From Merluccius polli (Eukaryota; Chordata; Actinopteri; Gadiformes; Merlucciidae), in NCBI GenBank assembly GCA_030340625.1, contig JAOPHQ010005772.1:22571-86570 (forward strand): a stretch of 64,000 bases of DNA. The letters are read 5' to 3'. Of this stretch, positions 60,509-64,000 are shown in pieces. The translations under genes and the position numbers were made by a program. Numbering within the stretch: the stretch's first letter is position 1; the number at the start of each line of letters is the position of its first letter. Under the pieces are notes generated by a model, which worked only from the letters and a program-made list of their open reading frames with translations, was not told the origin of the DNA and searched no databases.

Positions 60509-62371
60509 CCTCCCTCCCCCTCTCCAGTATCGGCACAGGATGACTCTTCCCATGTGCCCTGTTCATTAACCCCTCTCTTCTCTCGGCGTGCCGTCTCAAA
60601 ATTATCCCTGAGATTGAAGGAGAAAAAAAAACGGTGAGGCGGCCCAAACACATTTATCTCCTTTTGTGAAGCCGAAAGGGACTTTTTGCATGGAAACCGT
60701 CGGACACCTCTTGACACTGTCTTAACCCCGGGACTCTCCGAAATGCCTTTTTAATTATTTTTAATGAGGGTTATGTCTGCCTTTCCCTGCTTATTATTAA
60801 TTGAGCTGTCTGTGATAAAGGGGGAGCGGTCATGAGGGGTGAAATGTCTATCGGTTCTAGTTCTCCTTTGGTGTCTGTGTCCTCTCTCTGACTTCCTATC
60901 TGCTGCCCCAGTAAAGTAAAGACTGCAGGATTCTGTAATGAGCCACGGAAGACGAAAGCCCTGAGAAACTGAGCGGCTCTGTTCTCACTGGTGTGCGTGT
61001 CCGTGTGTGCGTGTGCGTGTCCGTGTGTGTGTCCGTGTGGAGAAATGGAGAAAGAGATGGCTTTTGATTTGGGAATTAAAAGCTGGGCTCAGCCAGAGTA
61101 AAACTGCAGTCAAGGTTGACTCAAGGGGAACCGACTCCTCCATGCTCGGCAACGGATCTGCCAGTTGGGCACGTATACACAGACAGACAATCACACATAC
61201 ACACACACATGCACGGCGAGGTGGGTTTCACCTGCATGACCCCGGTGCCTGTGTTGGTCTCCGTGGAGGTAGATGGGGGAGAATATATTTCCTGTCTATA
61301 TGTTACATCTTTGCATCGGGATGCTTGTCTTCCTGCATCTACTCTCACCCGCCCTCCACTAGCACCTATACTCTCTCTCATCTTTGTGTTTATCTCACTC
61401 TCTCTTTTTCTCTATCTCTCTTTTTCTATTTCTCTCTCCCTCTCTTGCTCTTGCCCCTCACCATCTGCCTCCCCTCTCTGAGCTGACATTTGCTGTCATG
61501 TACCCTTATTATTGTGTCCCTGCAGATTTCTGATTAAGATCTCGCTCTCAGAGAGAGAGAGAGAGAGAGAGATGGGTGAGAGAGAGATGGGTGTGAGGGA
61601 GGGAGAGAGAGAGCTTTCACTCTTGTGGGTCTCTATAAACATTTTGTCCTTTTTTGCCGCATTCAGTTCAGCATAATCCCATTTGCTTTATCTCACCAAT
61701 ATTCCATCTTGTATGGCACCTCTGATTTCTCTGTCCTTTCATTTTTCCCCTCTCCTCCTCCTCCTTAGTGTTTTTAAAGGTCAGTTCTACCTTTTCTCTC
61801 CTTTCCTTTATTCTCCTCTCTCTTCGCTAAGGTCCCTGCAGCAGGCACCTTTTTTTTCTCCCAAGGACTCTGTTTGTCTCGGGCTTGTTTTAATTATACT
61901 CTGTGGGCCCTTTGCCTGTCCCTGTTGAAAGCCCTCCCCACACACACGCACACTCGCCCTACACACACACACGCACGCACGCACGCGCGCGCACGCTGCA
62001 GGAGGGAGCACTGACGATGCCCAGTGAACATTAAAGTAGTGTATGTGTAGCTGCTGTGTCCTCAGATGTATATTCCCTGTTCAGGTGTCTTCACCTGTAT
62101 CTAGCCGCACAGATTCAAATTGGTTAGTGAAGTAAAAGTCACATAACACATTTGTGTGTGTGTGTGTGTCTGTCTGAAGTGGCGTCTGCTCATCACGCCG
62201 CAGGACAGTGGAGGAGACGGAGACAGTTGTCATGGTGATGAAAAATAATCCCTTTGGGGGGCGTTTGCGGTGTTGGTCTGGATGCTACAGCTCTCCATCA
62301 GCGTCTCTCAATCTTTCTCAAGGTTGTCTTTTAGCACTTCTCTGTCCAACGCTGTCCTTCTGTAGGTCTGC

Positions 62372-62851
62372 CAGGGCTGTAGTACTTGGGTCCAGTCTGT
62401 GTTTTTGTCTTGGACTGGGAGTGAATTTGAATCAGTCTCAGATGAATTGGTCTCAGAAGACTCCTCCTGAGAAGAGACCAAAGCTGTGTTTGAAATTGCA
62501 GAGCTACATGTTGTTTTTACTACTTTTATAATTGTAATCTCTTCCAAGAAAGTTACCATCAGATACGGTCCTTGCAATATGAAAAAGTAGGTGAAATAGA
62601 TGCATCCAATTCGAGTTAAATAATGATGCAACTATATTATGAACATAAACAAGCTGCCTACAATGAATGTTGTCCTCATGCTAATTTTGCCTTTAGAAAC
62701 CTTCCTTTTCTATTTTAGGCAAATTATATGATAGCCACATGGTCTCGAATGAGACTCATATTTTTGTGGTCTTGGTCTTGAATCAGACTCGATTCACCAA
62801 TGACTTGATCTGGACTTGGACTCGACCGAGGTGGTCTCGATTACAGCCCTG
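62372..62851. mobile_element. Short inverted-repeat element (CAGGGCTGTA ends)
   Basis: It starts CAGGGCTGTAGTACTTGGGT and ends cgattacagccctg, inverted over about 10 bases. The interior is full of ttgg(t/a)ct / gactcga motifs in both directions. The flanks agree only weakly, so the target duplication is not proven. Confidence 0.6.
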
Positions 62852-63840
62852 CTGTCTGGCTCTCTTCCTTTCCCCATTTGAGTCGTAGTTTCTTTTTGGA
62901 GCATGTGTGTGTGTGTGTGTGTCTATAAATATATAGATAAGCTCCTCTTACTGTTTCTCTTCTGCTTTTGTTTTCACCGTGCGTTCTTTCATCCCTCTGG
63001 GCCTCACCTTTTGTCCAGCTACGGGGATCTGGGGAAGAAGGAGGAGGAGGAGGATGAGTGGACGGAAGGGGGGGGGGGGGGGGGGAGGAGGAAGAGAATG
63101 CTAATTTTATCACCACGGCAAAGAAAGACAGAAAAAGTGCGAGGAAGCAAAGAGAAAATATCACTTGTCAGAGGAAGTTAGCTAGCCACTGTATGTGTGT
63201 GTGTGTGTGTGTGTGTGATTTGACGGAGAAAAGAGCAGAGATGGTGTGACATTTTCAATGCATTTTTTTCTGTTTCTATGCCTCGCTCCCATGCTGAGTA
63301 AATGATATACGTTTGTGTGTGCAGGTGTGGTTTTGGTACGCTGGAGGGAAAATGGGTTATGCGTGTGTGTGTGTGTGTGTGTGTGCGTGCGTGTGTATTT
63401 CTTTTTGCATCCAGTTCCACAGCCATTTTCTACCCTGTCTCTATTTTTCAAGTCAATCATCCGTCTCGCTCTCCTTTCTCTGCCTCCATCTCTCTCGCCC
63501 TCTCAATTTTCCTCACTCTCTCTCCCTCTCTCTCGCTCACTCTCTCTCCCCCCATTTCGACCCACGTCTCAGTCTCCCTCCCTCTGCCTCTCTTTCTCAT
63601 GTCGGAAATGTAATCACGTTCAGGGGCCACAGTGCAGAGAGAGAGAGGTTGGTGGGGGGTGAGGCCGCACAGGGATCGAAATGGAGAGAGAGAGAGAAAG
63701 GGAGAGAGAGAGAGCGAGAGGGGAGGGAGAGAGAGAGAAAGTTTGATGGTAGCGTGGAGAAGAGGGAGCAAAAGGCATTTGTGTGTGTACCCAATTACCA
63801 CTCCAGCCAGCACAAAGTCACCTTCACCCAGCACGCGCAC

Positions 63841-63845
<5 letters not shown>

Positions 63846-63904
<59 letters not shown>
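63846..63904. repeat. (CA)n microsatellite
   Basis: About 59 bp of CA repeats near the window end, with shorter interrupted CA tracts after it. Confidence 0.95.
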
Positions 63905-63921
<17 letters not shown>

Positions 63922-64000
63922 TACACATACACACACACACAAAAACCCTGCCTAATCTACAGGGGGCTAAGTGTCTGTGTGTGCGTGTCTGTGTCTGTGT

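Noticed and set aside
63018..63085. Acidic Lys/Glu-rich stretch as the next diaph1 exon after 34906
   Set aside because: In the required phase it reads TTGIWGRRRRRR and does not resemble the FH2 linker; it runs into a G tract.

Overview
The window reads as a teleost fish nuclear genome. It has vertebrate GT-AG introns, very dense (CA/TG), (CT/GA) and (TA) microsatellites, tRNA-derived SINEs of a fish type, an L2-like LINE, a Tc1-like transposon and many hAT-type DNA transposons, with no bacterial-style gene packing. Species cannot be fixed from sequence alone.

The only host protein-coding gene I can support is diaph1 (Diaphanous-related formin 1, mDia1 type), on the + strand. Sixteen coding exons lie between 220 and 34906. 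They cover, in order, a 27-nt optional microexon, the GTPase-binding region, the armadillo-like inhibitory domain (DID/FH3), the dimerisation segment, the coiled coil, the proline-rich FH1 domain (one 660-nt exon) and the first FH2 exon. The junctions chain without a reading-frame break for 2302 nt (767 codons plus 1 nt). The first coding exon, most of FH2 and the DAD tail are outside the window. From 34907 to the window end (over 29 kb) I see no further coding exon, so this is one long intron.

The most striking gene feature is the intron 13222-14329. It has no usable GT donor, but shows a textbook minor-spliceosome (U12) AT-AC signature: ATATCCTT donor, CCCTTAAC branch site and terminal AC. 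Using it restores the conserved reading EMDDVREVF. Other splice-site oddities are a (TG)59 tract where the polypyrimidine tract of the 165-nt exon should be, and a minisatellite that starts at the donor of the 102-nt exon.

The rest is mobile and repetitive DNA, much of it nested. An apparently intact Tc1-like element (1926-3145) has D-D spacing to E of 36 residues. A terminal-inverted-repeat family (TAGCC...GGCTA) with 9-bp target duplications (19337-19856, 32172-32662 and a diverged relative near 8764-9226) carries the start of a RecQ-helicase-like reading frame. A frameshifted hAT/Charlie element (26393-28586) sits inside another hAT-like element (26119-28967). A LINE sits inside the spacer of a large inverted repeat (17375-21870). 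A fold-back element has long arms (36809-38039). Several short hAT-type elements have recognisable 8-bp target duplications. Comparisons with mammalian DIAPH1 and transposon families are from memory and were not computed.
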